Positions 8,401 through 16,820 of a stretch of DNA of 64,000 bases are shown here, one piece after another (position 1 is the first letter of the stretch; every line of letters begins with the position of its first letter). The position numbers and the translations under genes are program-made. Source of the DNA: Polynucleobacter sp. AP-Capit-er-40B-B4 (GTDB lineage Bacteria > Pseudomonadota > Gammaproteobacteria > Burkholderiales > Burkholderiaceae). The stretch lies in NCBI RefSeq assembly GCF_018882245.1, contig NZ_JACVOV010000001.1:62001-126000 (forward strand). The letters run 5' to 3'. The notes below the pieces were generated by a model, which saw only the letters and a list, made by a program, of their open reading frames with translations, searched no databases and had not been told where the DNA came from.

Positions 8401-10370
8401 GTTGTGAGATAAGGTGAGATATCAAAATATAGTCTTGACCAAAGAATCGGTGGTAATTGAGCTCTATCTGACGGCCATTTTTTATCTGTCTTCTCGGTAT
8501 TACTAAATTCTCGTCTTACCGCATCATCCGCACCCAAGGCTTTCGCTAGCTCTTCTTCAGACAACCCAAATCTTCCTGCCGCAATATAAGCAAGTGCGCG
8601 ATGAGTAAATGTAGGTAAATGCTTTTCGTCATTGAGGAGACGAGAATTAATAAGTTCACTCACCATCGACTTAATTTGACTGGGGAATTGTCTAGGTGGA
8701 TCCCAAGAATGCCACTGACGAACTTCCTCATAAACCAGCTTTAACCACAATGGCTTTGAGCAATTTTTAAACTGTTCAAGTACACTTCTTTTTTGAATGG
8801 GGCTTAATTTTCTGCCAATCGTTGGTGTAATGCCAGCATTAAATCTCGCCTCTTGATAAGAGGATAACCATGCATCTAGCATTTTTGATCCATCAGCAAG
8901 GCTCATTGCTGGCACTAGCTTTAATGAATTTGGCACTCTCAATTTAGCGCTTGTGAGAGTAATGCCTTCTCGAGTACTTAAGATGAGTCGTGTAAATTGA
9001 TTTAATTTCTTAGGTAGCCATTCTAATAGCAATGCATTATCGGTATTTGTTAGCTGGTCAATAGAATCTATAAATAAAATAAGTGGCGCCTCTTTAGTAC
9101 TTAAATTCAATACTTCATCAAAAGCCTGATTAATCTCTCTAGCAGTTTGAAGAGGCTCGGGTATAGGTGATTGATAATATCGACAAATATCCTCAATTAG
9201 GTCTTTGAGAATCTGACTAATTTCTTCACAACCGGGAACTCCACCAATAAAACGTCCCAAAACGATTGCGTTTAAATGTTCTTTTTGTATGTGTTGATAA
9301 GCCTTTGACATGATGGCAGACTTACCCGTACCACCCTCACCATAAAGAATCAATGGTATGACATCTTTTTTCTTATATAAAGAAATATAGTGATCAATAG
9401 CTTTCAATGTTGATGTTCGACCTACAAAATTCGCACTACGATTCATAGCAAATTGATTATGTAATTCTGCACGAACTTGGTAAGACTCTCTTTTGCCTAG
9501 TAACGCTAATTCCTTATCAATTAAAGTAACCTGATCCTGATAGAAGATTTCACAAAAATCATCAATGAAATCATCAGAAATCATGCTGAGGCTATCCCCC
9601 CCAATCCAATCAGCGCTGTATTCTCTATACATCTCCGGCAGTTTTTCTTTTAAATCCCTCTCTAGTTCTTTTAAGCGAATGCTGGCACCGGGAACTATTT
9701 GATTATTTTTTGAATCCCAATCAATAAAGGCTTTCGCATCTTGTGAGATAGGCAAGTTATTGATTCTGCGAATGTATGCGTGGATATGCTCTTTAGCATC
9801 AGGCGTTTCCATTGCACCAAGAGCAATTTCTTGATGAGTCGCTGATGCAAAATACGGTAAACGATCTGCCCCCTCAAAAGACTGAGTGCATCTTCTTAAG
9901 GCGGCTTGAACGGTAAGCTCTCTTGCCTCGTTATCTGACCAATTACCTTCTCGAGACTTCAAAATATATACTGGTGGTATCGCATTTGTATCTGGCTTGG
10001 AGTAATAAGCCGATATGATAATTTTAGAATCAGACGGGCTAGCGTTCTCCATTAATCTAGTCCAATGATCCACTGGAATACGCGCTGGTATAGGCTCCCA
10101 ACCATAGCGATTACCGATAAAAACTGCGAAATTAGGCCTTGGAGACAATTCTTGACTACGTCGAATTTCATCCAAACAAATCCTTAACGTATCATGATCA
10201 ACTTGTGCTGCTTCTGTAATCCCCCAACGCAAATCTACGGCTAAAAATTGTGCGCCACGTTCTTGGCAATAAATTTGTAATCGAGGAAATACCCTTGACT
10301 GTAAAGCCTCACGCTCGAGCATGAAGTCTGAGAAGGTGGAGCTTATAAATAGGCGAAACGTACGGTTCAT
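5406..10370 (-). CDS. DUF4062 - NACHT/STAND-type NTPase with beta-rich (propeller-like) C-terminus, 1654 aa
   Basis: Residues 5-95 are a DUF4062 domain (FRLFISSTFSDFMLEREALQ, FLAVDLRWGITEAAQ, CLDEIRRSQ, FAVFIGNRYGWEP). A NACHT/STAND-like ATPase follows, with Walker A GEGGTGKS near residue 341 and Walker B LILFIDSIDQL near 430, then helical segments to about 800. The last 800 residues are rich in short beta-strands with W-D and D-G turns (for example VLSTWNLDEDEFHD, ISIDKDGDLYHLC), which suggests one or more degenerate beta-propellers; this assignment is tentative. The gene is visibly AT-rich. It begins 16 bp after the GIY-YIG-like gene. With the TPR protein next to it, it forms a pair of NTPases sharing the N-terminal domain but with different sensor-type tails. 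Likely a cytoplasmic ligand-activated switch (inference). Confidence 0.8.
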   Translation of the reverse strand: MNRTFRLFISSTFSDFMLEREALQSRVFPRLQIYCQERGAQFLAVDLRWGITEAAQVDHDTLRICLDEIRRSQELSPRPNFAVFIGNRYGWEPIPARIPVDHWTRLMENASPSDSKIIISAYYSKPDTNAIPPVYILKSREGNWSDNEARELTVQAALRRCTQSFEGADRLPYFASATHQEIALGAMETPDAKEHIHAYIRRINNLPISQDAKAFIDWDSKNNQIVPGASIRLKELERDLKEKLPEMYREYSADWIGGDSLSMISDDFIDDFCEIFYQDQVTLIDKELALLGKRESYQVRAELHNQFAMNRSANFVGRTSTLKAIDHYISLYKKKDVIPLILYGEGGTGKSAIMSKAYQHIQKEHLNAIVLGRFIGGVPGCEEISQILKDLIEDICRYYQSPIPEPLQTAREINQAFDEVLNLSTKEAPLILFIDSIDQLTNTDNALLLEWLPKKLNQFTRLILSTREGITLTSAKLRVPNSLKLVPAMSLADGSKMLDAWLSSYQEARFNAGITPTIGRKLSPIQKRSVLEQFKNCSKPLWLKLVYEEVRQWHSWDPPRQFPSQIKSMVSELINSRLLNDEKHLPTFTHRALAYIAAGRFGLSEEELAKALGADDAVRREFSNTEKTDKKWPSDRAQLPPILWSRLYFDISPYLTTAKVDGAILFRYFHREFKEVIEEELLKEKVGEEIHSRLAHLFSKMGDQNLDLLFKQTDISGDQQSQSLRRIMEEPWQLIRAKKIEDFSNLISNFGFVMAKSAANRIEDLFQDYQRAIVEKLPFKNTLVNYWLFLKNRIQIFIKADQVWPAHRIFLQFSLEIDNSNQVHNDAMKWLTISKFNKALVKKVIIPKTKKDDGVFWTSYEYAHYRKKGTNGLLVLSKNILLSWDNFQILAWNTLDGGLISSYPRSEKDQLFKVDGSLLLLPRHGKHITLITFENGFFSEQKINLPSEHKWVRQSVNGSFQDWPNKDKKNSQILIRGIDAHYVLSVKENNELVQIRLPLMKEDRYRKRYDVGQHPVFIIHQGWFIHKTTDIKKKNSWESYTRIVFQNIGNIDDFWQTDPIPSTFFSSRFIAIENVILFKSNHWYQVDLTSRVVKIIDEQVNNFVTEKDKDFDQINLLACNSNYIVFTCSMNLSYHFQGVGESTKYSPPHWVIAYHPHRGMLCKRQLLMDSSSNVSAQFISDSTLRILESGTQLQSQSVLSTWNLDEDEFHDTDYEGLSNFEVLTLNGETSIVSRRSHYDMDSGSHSVPEPIISIDKDGDLYHLCTMNLVVDYEDEFIFSWINDRQIVVLDQENLVCLNIREGDREYSAEIDQNIGGLVTVSESWNDQQIFAITGTKAIQIINNQALPPSQVFIPHEYSPGAISELIGDELILWSADRGMSESGNGGGFIKFLYRDKEWVSLDPTAYDSYFGAFLAECKDYDGYSNIDVTPMDDYLLISYEDHISLFKNSGEIDYLALDTMQVKPEYKYLDFISHPFLKNGFWVIDGEIIFADDNNQEYFVDYQFYKLTVLPNHQFSEVKPIAIPQALAVAPLEGVVARKYRAFTKPLPNLLKIFYVGEPLKTLTCFDGSVNGYPKNYVEFRVNHQMIRWYGRQLVRFIPHRVSSQDQSSREFFEPYGGFPLLSMAVDEKFFFITESDGTASLIGLYSPDELINS

Positions 10371-10386
10371 TTAGCTTAAGTGACTC

Positions 10387-11505
10387 TTATTTAGCATTGG
10401 ATGTGTTAAAAGCATATGTTGCTGAACATTTAGAAAATGCATTTCTAGAGATTTCTAAAAGCTGATTAATCCTTTCAAGCTTCCACTCACCTTTGTCATC
10501 AAAATCATTCATATAAATATGGGTGGTTTTAATGTAAACATCTAAAATCCCAATAAATTCTTTGTAGAACTTCGGCTTAGCTGCAGAATAAACTGCCGCG
10601 TCGAATACCAACTCTGCATATTCATCAATTACTTTCCAGTCTTGAGCCATTTCATAAAGACAGTTTTTCCAGCTATCTTCCCAAAGGGTTTTAAAAACTC
10701 TAGATACTGTGGCGATGTAATAAAGGGAAGAGTCAGGGTCTTCGGTTTTCAATTCTGCATAGTGCTTAGCTGCTGTTTTTAAATTGAGGCTATGGTCAAT
10801 ATTAAATAAGTCCAACGAGCCAAATTCACTCAATACAGCATCAAGATTGCCCGGTTGTGAAATGTGAGCTTTGCTACGATTCATTTTTTTGGTATTCATC
10901 ACCATCAGATCAGAATGAGCCAATTTAAGCCTACTCTCAAAATAATCGAAAACAGTGCCCTCATAGTCCTCACAGTTCCAGTGCTCTGCATTGCAGTATC
11001 CGAATGCAATTTGAAGATCAGAGCCTACGCATGACATATCAATAGAGAATGGAATGCTAGCGTTATTTTGACCTTCAATAGCCACCCTATCCTCATATCG
11101 TTTTATAGCCGGCTGTTTCCAACCTTGTGTATGACTAGTCGACACATGATGAATAGCGAAAAGCTTTCTCAAATGGTGCGAGATTCTGCCTTCACCAAAA
11201 AAGCCTTCGCTTAAGTTTTTCTTAGAAATTCCAACATAAAGAATTGGATAAGAAATACTAGTCAAAACATAAATAAGTCCGTGGGCGGCTTGGTTAATCT
11301 CCTGAATTTCTGGAGGCAATACCTCCTGAGGAAGTAATTTGGGCGCCAAAAGGGTCTGTCCACTACCAAGATCATCTGGATATACGCGACTGCTTGACGC
11401 CCCGTTAGATGAGTAATGCTTGTTCCAGTTAAGATTTAAAGCCCCCTCAACAATAATAGGCGTTAGTCTCTCTAATGGATAAAAAATAGTAAACAAAATT
11501 TCCAT
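10387..11505 (-). CDS. Possible GIY-YIG-type nuclease, 372 aa
   Basis: Not assigned to a named family with certainty. Residues 76-96 read GLIYVLT then, after a short linker, YVGISKK, matching the two motifs that give the GIY-YIG fold its name; R107 (GEGRISHH) and E190 (VFDYFESRL) could be the conserved Arg and Glu. The C-terminal 150 residues are helical and unrecognised. If correct, the protein would cut nucleic acid. The start ATG lies 2 bp after the stop of the papain-like protease gene, so it is translated in the same operon. No signal peptide, so cytoplasmic, unlike its upstream neighbours. Confidence 0.5.
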   Translation of the reverse strand: MEILFTIFYPLERLTPIIVEGALNLNWNKHYSSNGASSSRVYPDDLGSGQTLLAPKLLPQEVLPPEIQEINQAAHGLIYVLTSISYPILYVGISKKNLSEGFFGEGRISHHLRKLFAIHHVSTSHTQGWKQPAIKRYEDRVAIEGQNNASIPFSIDMSCVGSDLQIAFGYCNAEHWNCEDYEGTVFDYFESRLKLAHSDLMVMNTKKMNRSKAHISQPGNLDAVLSEFGSLDLFNIDHSLNLKTAAKHYAELKTEDPDSSLYYIATVSRVFKTLWEDSWKNCLYEMAQDWKVIDEYAELVFDAAVYSAAKPKFYKEFIGILDVYIKTTHIYMNDFDDKGEWKLERINQLLEISRNAFSKCSATYAFNTSNAK

Positions 11506-11507
11506 AT

Positions 11508-13151
11508 TTAGCGTTCTACCGTTTTGATAGGAAGAACGCTCACTGAGATTTGCTCAATCTCGCTGTTAGGCACCTTTGCTAATGTCTCCCTAAGGGAACT
11601 CAAGAAGCGCCGATCAGTAAAAGCATCGTTGTTGGCTTTAAACAAGGGCTGAGGTGAAACGATCGCGATCAGCATTTCTTGACCAAATGGCTCAGATACC
11701 TGCAACTGACCTCCAAATTTCACTCGACTATTTGCTGGAACAGTCTTACCCCACATCAATTCAACAGCCTCTCCATTAGCTTGTAAATAAGTTAAATATA
11801 AGAATCCCGCAGTATTGGCAGTATTAACCTGAATATTAAATAATTCACCATGTTTCAAAATACCATTAGCATGATTTGGAATCTCTATTTTTACCTCTGA
11901 AGTATTGACTTTAGAATTACCAAGAGTCTGATTTGCCTCACAAGTTGGCCACGGTGTGATATTAATTTTGCTATTAACTGACTTTACTCCTGGAATGGAG
12001 TTCGCTTTAGCTACAAGTTGCTTTAAATCAGGAGCATCCCTAACAAAACCTGTCATCGTTACGACTCCAGAATCACTGACATTTGTCCTTATGCGAGAGC
12101 AAGGTAGCGCATCGCTAGCTTGGTTAATCTTCTGTTCAATTTCTGAACTAGTCAGCACCACAACAGGGGGAGTCACGACCACTGGCTTGATTGGTTCAGG
12201 GGGCTTGATCACTTCTATTGGCTGAATCGGTCTAGCGATAGGTACAGGAGCAGGCGTTGGCACTACTGGATTCACTGGCTGCTCTATGATCCGAACCGGA
12301 GCCTCATCCGCCCTAGGGACTGGAAAGCCAGGATCAATTACATAAAACTCATAGCCGCGAGAGATGAGGGTATCGTAGTCTATCCATCCATACCCCTTAT
12401 CACCCCACCAGTCTCCCCATGAATTAATAACTTTAAAGGCGCTTTTATTATCGTCATAACCGACCAAGACCATAGCATGGGCATTAGGGGCGCCACTACT
12501 CAAATCGCTATAGATTGATCGGCCACGAAAGTCTAAAAAAGATTGCGGCACATTCATCCCAAAAATAACAGGGTGACCAGCATATAGTTGAGCTTTTATG
12601 GATTCTTTGTCATTTCTTTGTATGTAATGAAAGTCAGAAATACGTTGATTTTCGGCACTAACCCTAACTTGTTCACTAGGTATTTCTGAACACGAATTCT
12701 CGTAGTATGGAAATTCTGATAAGTTGGGAACACCCTGTTGCTTTAAAAGAGATAACGCGTCAATCACCGTAGTACCAGATTGACAGCGATTTTTGTCTGT
12801 AGTGAGTTGGTTGTAAATAAATGCTGGACTACCAACAAAACGCTTACGTGAATTGATTGGATTGGTATTGTTTGCGTAGTAACTTTCAGCACTATAGGCA
12901 ACAGCCCATGCTACACAGGATGATTGAGGGCCCTGATAACCTGGAAGAAGCATTCTACTTGTCAAGTCTACTTGTGGCGGTATGTAACCACGATATTTCC
13001 GTGCAACAGGTAGCCTTTTTATTTGTTCTGGTGTTGCCGGCTGCAATCCAAAGCTAATAGCATTAGATTGCGCATAAGCATAACTAAATCCTAGAGAATA
13101 GGCGGTTATCAAGATGAGAAACGCTAAATACCGCACAATAGGTAAACTCAT
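11508..13151 (-). CDS. Secreted papain-like cysteine peptidase with BON and DUF4384-like domains, 547 aa
   Basis: An N-terminal signal peptide (hydrophobic 8-27, AYA-QS cleavage) sends it to the periplasm. The C1-peptidase domain spans about 55-275, with the catalytic triad C79 (GPQSSCVAWA), H225 (NAHAMVLVGYDD) and N243 (VINSWGDWWG), and Q76 for the oxyanion hole. A proline-rich linker (280-325, repeated PIKP/PVVVTPP) leads to a BON domain (about 330-400) of the kind that binds membranes or peptidoglycan, then a beta-sandwich like DUF4384 (430-520, FLYLTYLQANGEAVELM). Its start overlaps the stop of the upstream membrane-protein gene by 4 bp, indicating translational coupling. Likely a periplasmic protease working with the caspase-domain protein; the substrate is unknown. 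Confidence 0.85.
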   Translation of the reverse strand: MSLPIVRYLAFLILITAYSLGFSYAYAQSNAISFGLQPATPEQIKRLPVARKYRGYIPPQVDLTSRMLLPGYQGPQSSCVAWAVAYSAESYYANNTNPINSRKRFVGSPAFIYNQLTTDKNRCQSGTTVIDALSLLKQQGVPNLSEFPYYENSCSEIPSEQVRVSAENQRISDFHYIQRNDKESIKAQLYAGHPVIFGMNVPQSFLDFRGRSIYSDLSSGAPNAHAMVLVGYDDNKSAFKVINSWGDWWGDKGYGWIDYDTLISRGYEFYVIDPGFPVPRADEAPVRIIEQPVNPVVPTPAPVPIARPIQPIEVIKPPEPIKPVVVTPPVVVLTSSEIEQKINQASDALPCSRIRTNVSDSGVVTMTGFVRDAPDLKQLVAKANSIPGVKSVNSKINITPWPTCEANQTLGNSKVNTSEVKIEIPNHANGILKHGELFNIQVNTANTAGFLYLTYLQANGEAVELMWGKTVPANSRVKFGGQLQVSEPFGQEMLIAIVSPQPLFKANNDAFTDRRFLSSLRETLAKVPNSEIEQISVSVLPIKTVER

Positions 13152-14830
13152 TTGCTGGTCCGTTTCTTAATATCATTGAACTTACTTTTCATTTGCTCCA
13201 TACGAGATTGTTGCAAACTCTGCCTTAGCTGAAAAAGTTGATCTCTTATAGCTGCCCGCCGTGCAATTACCTCGTGAAAAAATGTTTTATATACAGGGTG
13301 ACCTTTTGCATCAAAAATTTCATAAGCCTGATATTCAACTCCAGAATTTTTTGCAAGAGATAGCCTCATCCGTTCATCAACCAAGTAATCGTATGCATTT
13401 CTAGACCCAAATACCTTCATCAAAATAGGCATTGTTTGAATGAAAATAATACTGAGAATCAGAAACCATGAAAAAAGTTTAAGTTCCTCAAAGGCAATCG
13501 TACTGGCCCTAATAATCCCTGGATTTGGTGACACACTTAAGAGAGACATTAGTTTTTCTTTTTGCATCTGCAGATTTAATTGATCTACGCTGAGGTTAAC
13601 TAGGGATATGGCATCACCCTTATTTGCCTCTAAAGCAGGAATTTGTGCATTCACTCCATGCAACAAATCATCCATCTCTTTTACACATCCCCAGATGCTA
13701 TCTTTGTAAAACACAAGATTAGATATCTTATTGAGGGTAACCGCTTCGTTATAACAAGCAAGATCTCGGCCACGGATATTTAAGAGATCTAAGTTTGCCG
13801 GCACCACGATAATTGGAGATTCTTTATTTTTATTAGTTTCAACTACAACAGTGGTCACCACTTTCGCCTCATTGAGAGGAGTGATAGTAGTCGTATCTTT
13901 GCTCTTAATTTCGGTCTTATCAGATTTTATAGCCACAGAAGGATCTTGCACCTCTTTCTTGACGATCTTCTGAGAGGGCTCTTTTTTTACCTTTTCAGAA
14001 GAAACTATTTTTGAGCTGTCCGATACGAGATCTTTTCTGACTTTAAGCTCATTGACCGGGGCCTGGTCCTTGGTTGAGATAACTTGTAACTCATACTTAC
14101 CAGTTTGAGGATTTAAGGTTGAAATATTCATACTTAAGTTCTCAACCTTGATCCCCCTGTCTTTCCGAAGGCTCTCGATTGTTTCGACTGACTTGACTTG
14201 ACTGCTTGCCTGAGAATTTGATGTGCTAGCAATCAAACCATTTTCATAAGCACGCTGAAAAACATCATGAAAATAAGGCTGGTAACTTTTGGATATTCTC
14301 TCAAACGCAGCATCTAGCTTTTGATGCAGCTGATAATGGTATGCAATTTGAATTTCAGACTTAAATAAGGTAGTCTGCAGCGGGATAGCAATCATAAACC
14401 CACAAAGAACTGAGAAAATCACTGCAAACGCCCACCTGCCATACCGCTTAAATCCAGAGGTCTTTTTATTAGCTAAGCCATTCCTACAAAATATGATGAA
14501 CTTTTGCAAATTCATGACATATAAGCCACTTAATATTGCTCCCACAATAATGGCGAGCCATCTAAAAGAAGAGGCAACATAATCAGACCCATAGTCGATT
14601 ACTCTCCCTGGTGATAGAAATTCATAAAAAAAGATGCCCCCAGATAAGGTAGCCAATATAACAAGCATGGCTACGCACAGGCCCTCTGAATAAAACTGCC
14701 TGAGGTCAGGTCCTAAGTGTTTTCGGTGCCTACTTAATACCTGAGTATCAATAGCCGCCAAATAGAGAAATATCTTCTCAGTGCGCGAGAAAATAGGCTC
14801 AGTCCGACTGGAATCTGCAGAGTAACTCAT
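13148..14830 (-). CDS. DUF4407-like membrane protein, 560 aa
   Basis: An inner-membrane protein with three N-terminal transmembrane helices (about 52-73, 88-110, 130-150), a long middle segment (about 155-455) rich in lysine and with coiled-coil character, a fourth helix (about 458-482) and a soluble C-terminus. The segment KIFLYLAAIDTQVL before TM1 and the NLQKFI motif after TM2 correspond to FAAGVDTQLL and NLDRFI in the DUF4407 protein two genes upstream, and NAYDYLVDERM after TM4 to SPYDYMQENI. A very basic loop between TM2 and TM3 places that loop in the cytoplasm and the middle segment in the periplasm. Overlaps both neighbours by 4 bp. Function unknown; a scaffold role in the protease complex is inferred. 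Confidence 0.7.
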   Translation of the reverse strand: MSYSADSSRTEPIFSRTEKIFLYLAAIDTQVLSRHRKHLGPDLRQFYSEGLCVAMLVILATLSGGIFFYEFLSPGRVIDYGSDYVASSFRWLAIIVGAILSGLYVMNLQKFIIFCRNGLANKKTSGFKRYGRWAFAVIFSVLCGFMIAIPLQTTLFKSEIQIAYHYQLHQKLDAAFERISKSYQPYFHDVFQRAYENGLIASTSNSQASSQVKSVETIESLRKDRGIKVENLSMNISTLNPQTGKYELQVISTKDQAPVNELKVRKDLVSDSSKIVSSEKVKKEPSQKIVKKEVQDPSVAIKSDKTEIKSKDTTTITPLNEAKVVTTVVVETNKNKESPIIVVPANLDLLNIRGRDLACYNEAVTLNKISNLVFYKDSIWGCVKEMDDLLHGVNAQIPALEANKGDAISLVNLSVDQLNLQMQKEKLMSLLSVSPNPGIIRASTIAFEELKLFSWFLILSIIFIQTMPILMKVFGSRNAYDYLVDERMRLSLAKNSGVEYQAYEIFDAKGHPVYKTFFHEVIARRAAIRDQLFQLRQSLQQSRMEQMKSKFNDIKKRTSK

Positions 14831-16788
14831 ACCTCACCCAGCCTTCGAACAAATTTGTTGTAAGCAGACTGACTAGATAGATTCTCGTCACTAAGATTTT
14901 TTACAGTTGGAAATACATCATAAAAATCAGTGTCAGCATTCCACCACTGATATCTTCCGATCTTAGAAGAATCAAATGATTTATATTTTTCAAGCGCATT
15001 CACTATTTGCTTATCAACATCGTAATGAACCGCTTTTAAATACCGTCTTAGGCTATCATTTTTGAGGCGCTCATAGCTAGATATAGCTAGGTATGCAGCA
15101 GGCCAAAAGTAGCGAAGTAGGTCTCCCGAGACCATTAGCAGAATAATTAACAATGTAATAACAAGATTCAAAAGCAGTGTCAATTTCTTATGCCACATTT
15201 GATGCAGCTTTTCGCTTATAAGGCCAGACCCGGTAATTTCAGATCTATACCAGGCAACCTTGCTAGCGGTATTTTGATCAATATCATCCTGAAGATAGGC
15301 TATTTTATTTTTTGTAAGATCAATTTCTAATTTTAAGCAGGCAGCAAGTGGTGAATTCATTGCCTCATTACCTACGTCGACATACTGGTTACATGGATTA
15401 TTATTTCCTGACTCGCTTTGAAGCTCCACTACTGGGGCTTGTATCACCTTAGACTTATTCTTATAAATAACTCTTGGCTCAACTAAATAAAAAGGGGCCT
15501 CTAAGTTATTTCGAACATCTGGAATTTGTTCGCCACCAGTTAAACCCTTAACTTCTTTAATCACTTTAGAAAAAACACTCTGAATATCTTCAGGGGTATT
15601 TAAATATCTAAGCAATGCATAGGTATAAGGGCTATGTTTTCCAGAACCTTTGACACCATCAATTGACCCCTTGCCTGGCGCAGCAGCCATACTAAAGAAA
15701 TAGTTTCCACCACTCTCACCCTGGTACTGACCAGCCAACCCTCCGGTGCCGCCCTTTAAAGTCGAGATCCAACTTTGACAGGCATCCAGAAGTAAGACAT
15801 TTAGCGCAGGCTTTCTACTGGCGACCTGTTCAACAATCGGCGTTACCTTAATTGCCCGGTTTATACCCTTAGCAATTTCTTCGCCATTGGCGTCTTTTGA
15901 TGTGATGTAGTTATGCCCATCACTTTGAAATCCATGGCCTGCATAATAAATAATGCTGTAATCACCTGGGCGTAGGGATTTAATATATCGGTTAATTTTC
16001 AGCTGAATCAAATCGCTTGACTCATCTTCCGAGGTAAGTACGGCATAGCCCATGCCCGTTAGCAGATTAGCTATAGCACTTACATCAGTGAGTGAGTTAT
16101 CTAAAGACGTAAAACCATTGGTATAGCTCTTTGAGCCAATCAGGAGCGCTTTTCGCTTAGCCTCAACATTTATGGTCTGAGTCGTAATCGGATTAACCAC
16201 TGGATTACTCTGACCAACGAGAGCATTTCCAAATCTCTTGCCAGTTAAGCGCTCCAGCCTCTCGGAAAGCAAGACCTTATCCCGAATTAAATTGTCAATT
16301 TGCTCTTGAGTGGCTTGATATTGATTAAATTCAAAAAGTGCTACTTTTTTGTCCATGTACAAATTAATATTCTTTTGGATGGACGCGCCACCAAAAGAAA
16401 AATGTTCGTTGAGAAACAAAAGGATGGGCTGTGAAAATACGGCTGCCATCAGTAGCATCAAAAAAATACGTAACGGCTTATGACGCCAACTATTAATTTC
16501 TTCTGGATCGTTATGAAGTGCATATCCACCCATTGTTACGAACAGTCTTTGCATGCTTATTGCAAAGATGAATACCACCAGAAAGATACCGACAGAGATA
16601 GCAATAAAAAAAGCATCTACCGTGGGCCTTAAAAAAGGAATGGATGCGCCTGACAATGCCATTAAAAAAGCAGAGCCCAAGCTCAGCCAATAGCTAAGCA
16701 CCAATGAGTCTATAGATTTTTCATCCATAGACTCTAGGGTTGCCGGACTATATCCAAAGAAGCGCAATAGCAAGAAGTTAAACATCAT
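14827..16788 (-). CDS. Membrane-anchored caspase-family (C14-like) peptidase, 653 aa
   Basis: The caspase p20-type domain spans about 210-400: KRKALLIGSKSYTNG starts the first strand, the catalytic His is H285 in YYAGHG and the catalytic Cys is C337 in LLLDACQSW. Three transmembrane helices come before it (about 32-52, 58-80, 107-126) and one after it (about 545-570), followed by a basic C-terminus. The positively charged loop between TM2 and TM3 suggests a periplasmic caspase domain, unusual for this family. The 3+1 helix plan matches the two flanking DUF4407-type proteins. Prokaryotic caspase homologues are known in toxin-like and defence loci. It overlaps the downstream gene by 4 bp. Activity seems intact because both catalytic residues are present. 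Confidence 0.87.
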   Translation of the reverse strand: MMFNFLLLRFFGYSPATLESMDEKSIDSLVLSYWLSLGSAFLMALSGASIPFLRPTVDAFFIAISVGIFLVVFIFAISMQRLFVTMGGYALHNDPEEINSWRHKPLRIFLMLLMAAVFSQPILLFLNEHFSFGGASIQKNINLYMDKKVALFEFNQYQATQEQIDNLIRDKVLLSERLERLTGKRFGNALVGQSNPVVNPITTQTINVEAKRKALLIGSKSYTNGFTSLDNSLTDVSAIANLLTGMGYAVLTSEDESSDLIQLKINRYIKSLRPGDYSIIYYAGHGFQSDGHNYITSKDANGEEIAKGINRAIKVTPIVEQVASRKPALNVLLLDACQSWISTLKGGTGGLAGQYQGESGGNYFFSMAAAPGKGSIDGVKGSGKHSPYTYALLRYLNTPEDIQSVFSKVIKEVKGLTGGEQIPDVRNNLEAPFYLVEPRVIYKNKSKVIQAPVVELQSESGNNNPCNQYVDVGNEAMNSPLAACLKLEIDLTKNKIAYLQDDIDQNTASKVAWYRSEITGSGLISEKLHQMWHKKLTLLLNLVITLLIILLMVSGDLLRYFWPAAYLAISSYERLKNDSLRRYLKAVHYDVDKQIVNALEKYKSFDSSKIGRYQWWNADTDFYDVFPTVKNLSDENLSSQSAYNKFVRRLGEV

Positions 16789-16820
16789 CTTAGATGTCTA
16801 TAAGCGTAAAGATGCCCTTC

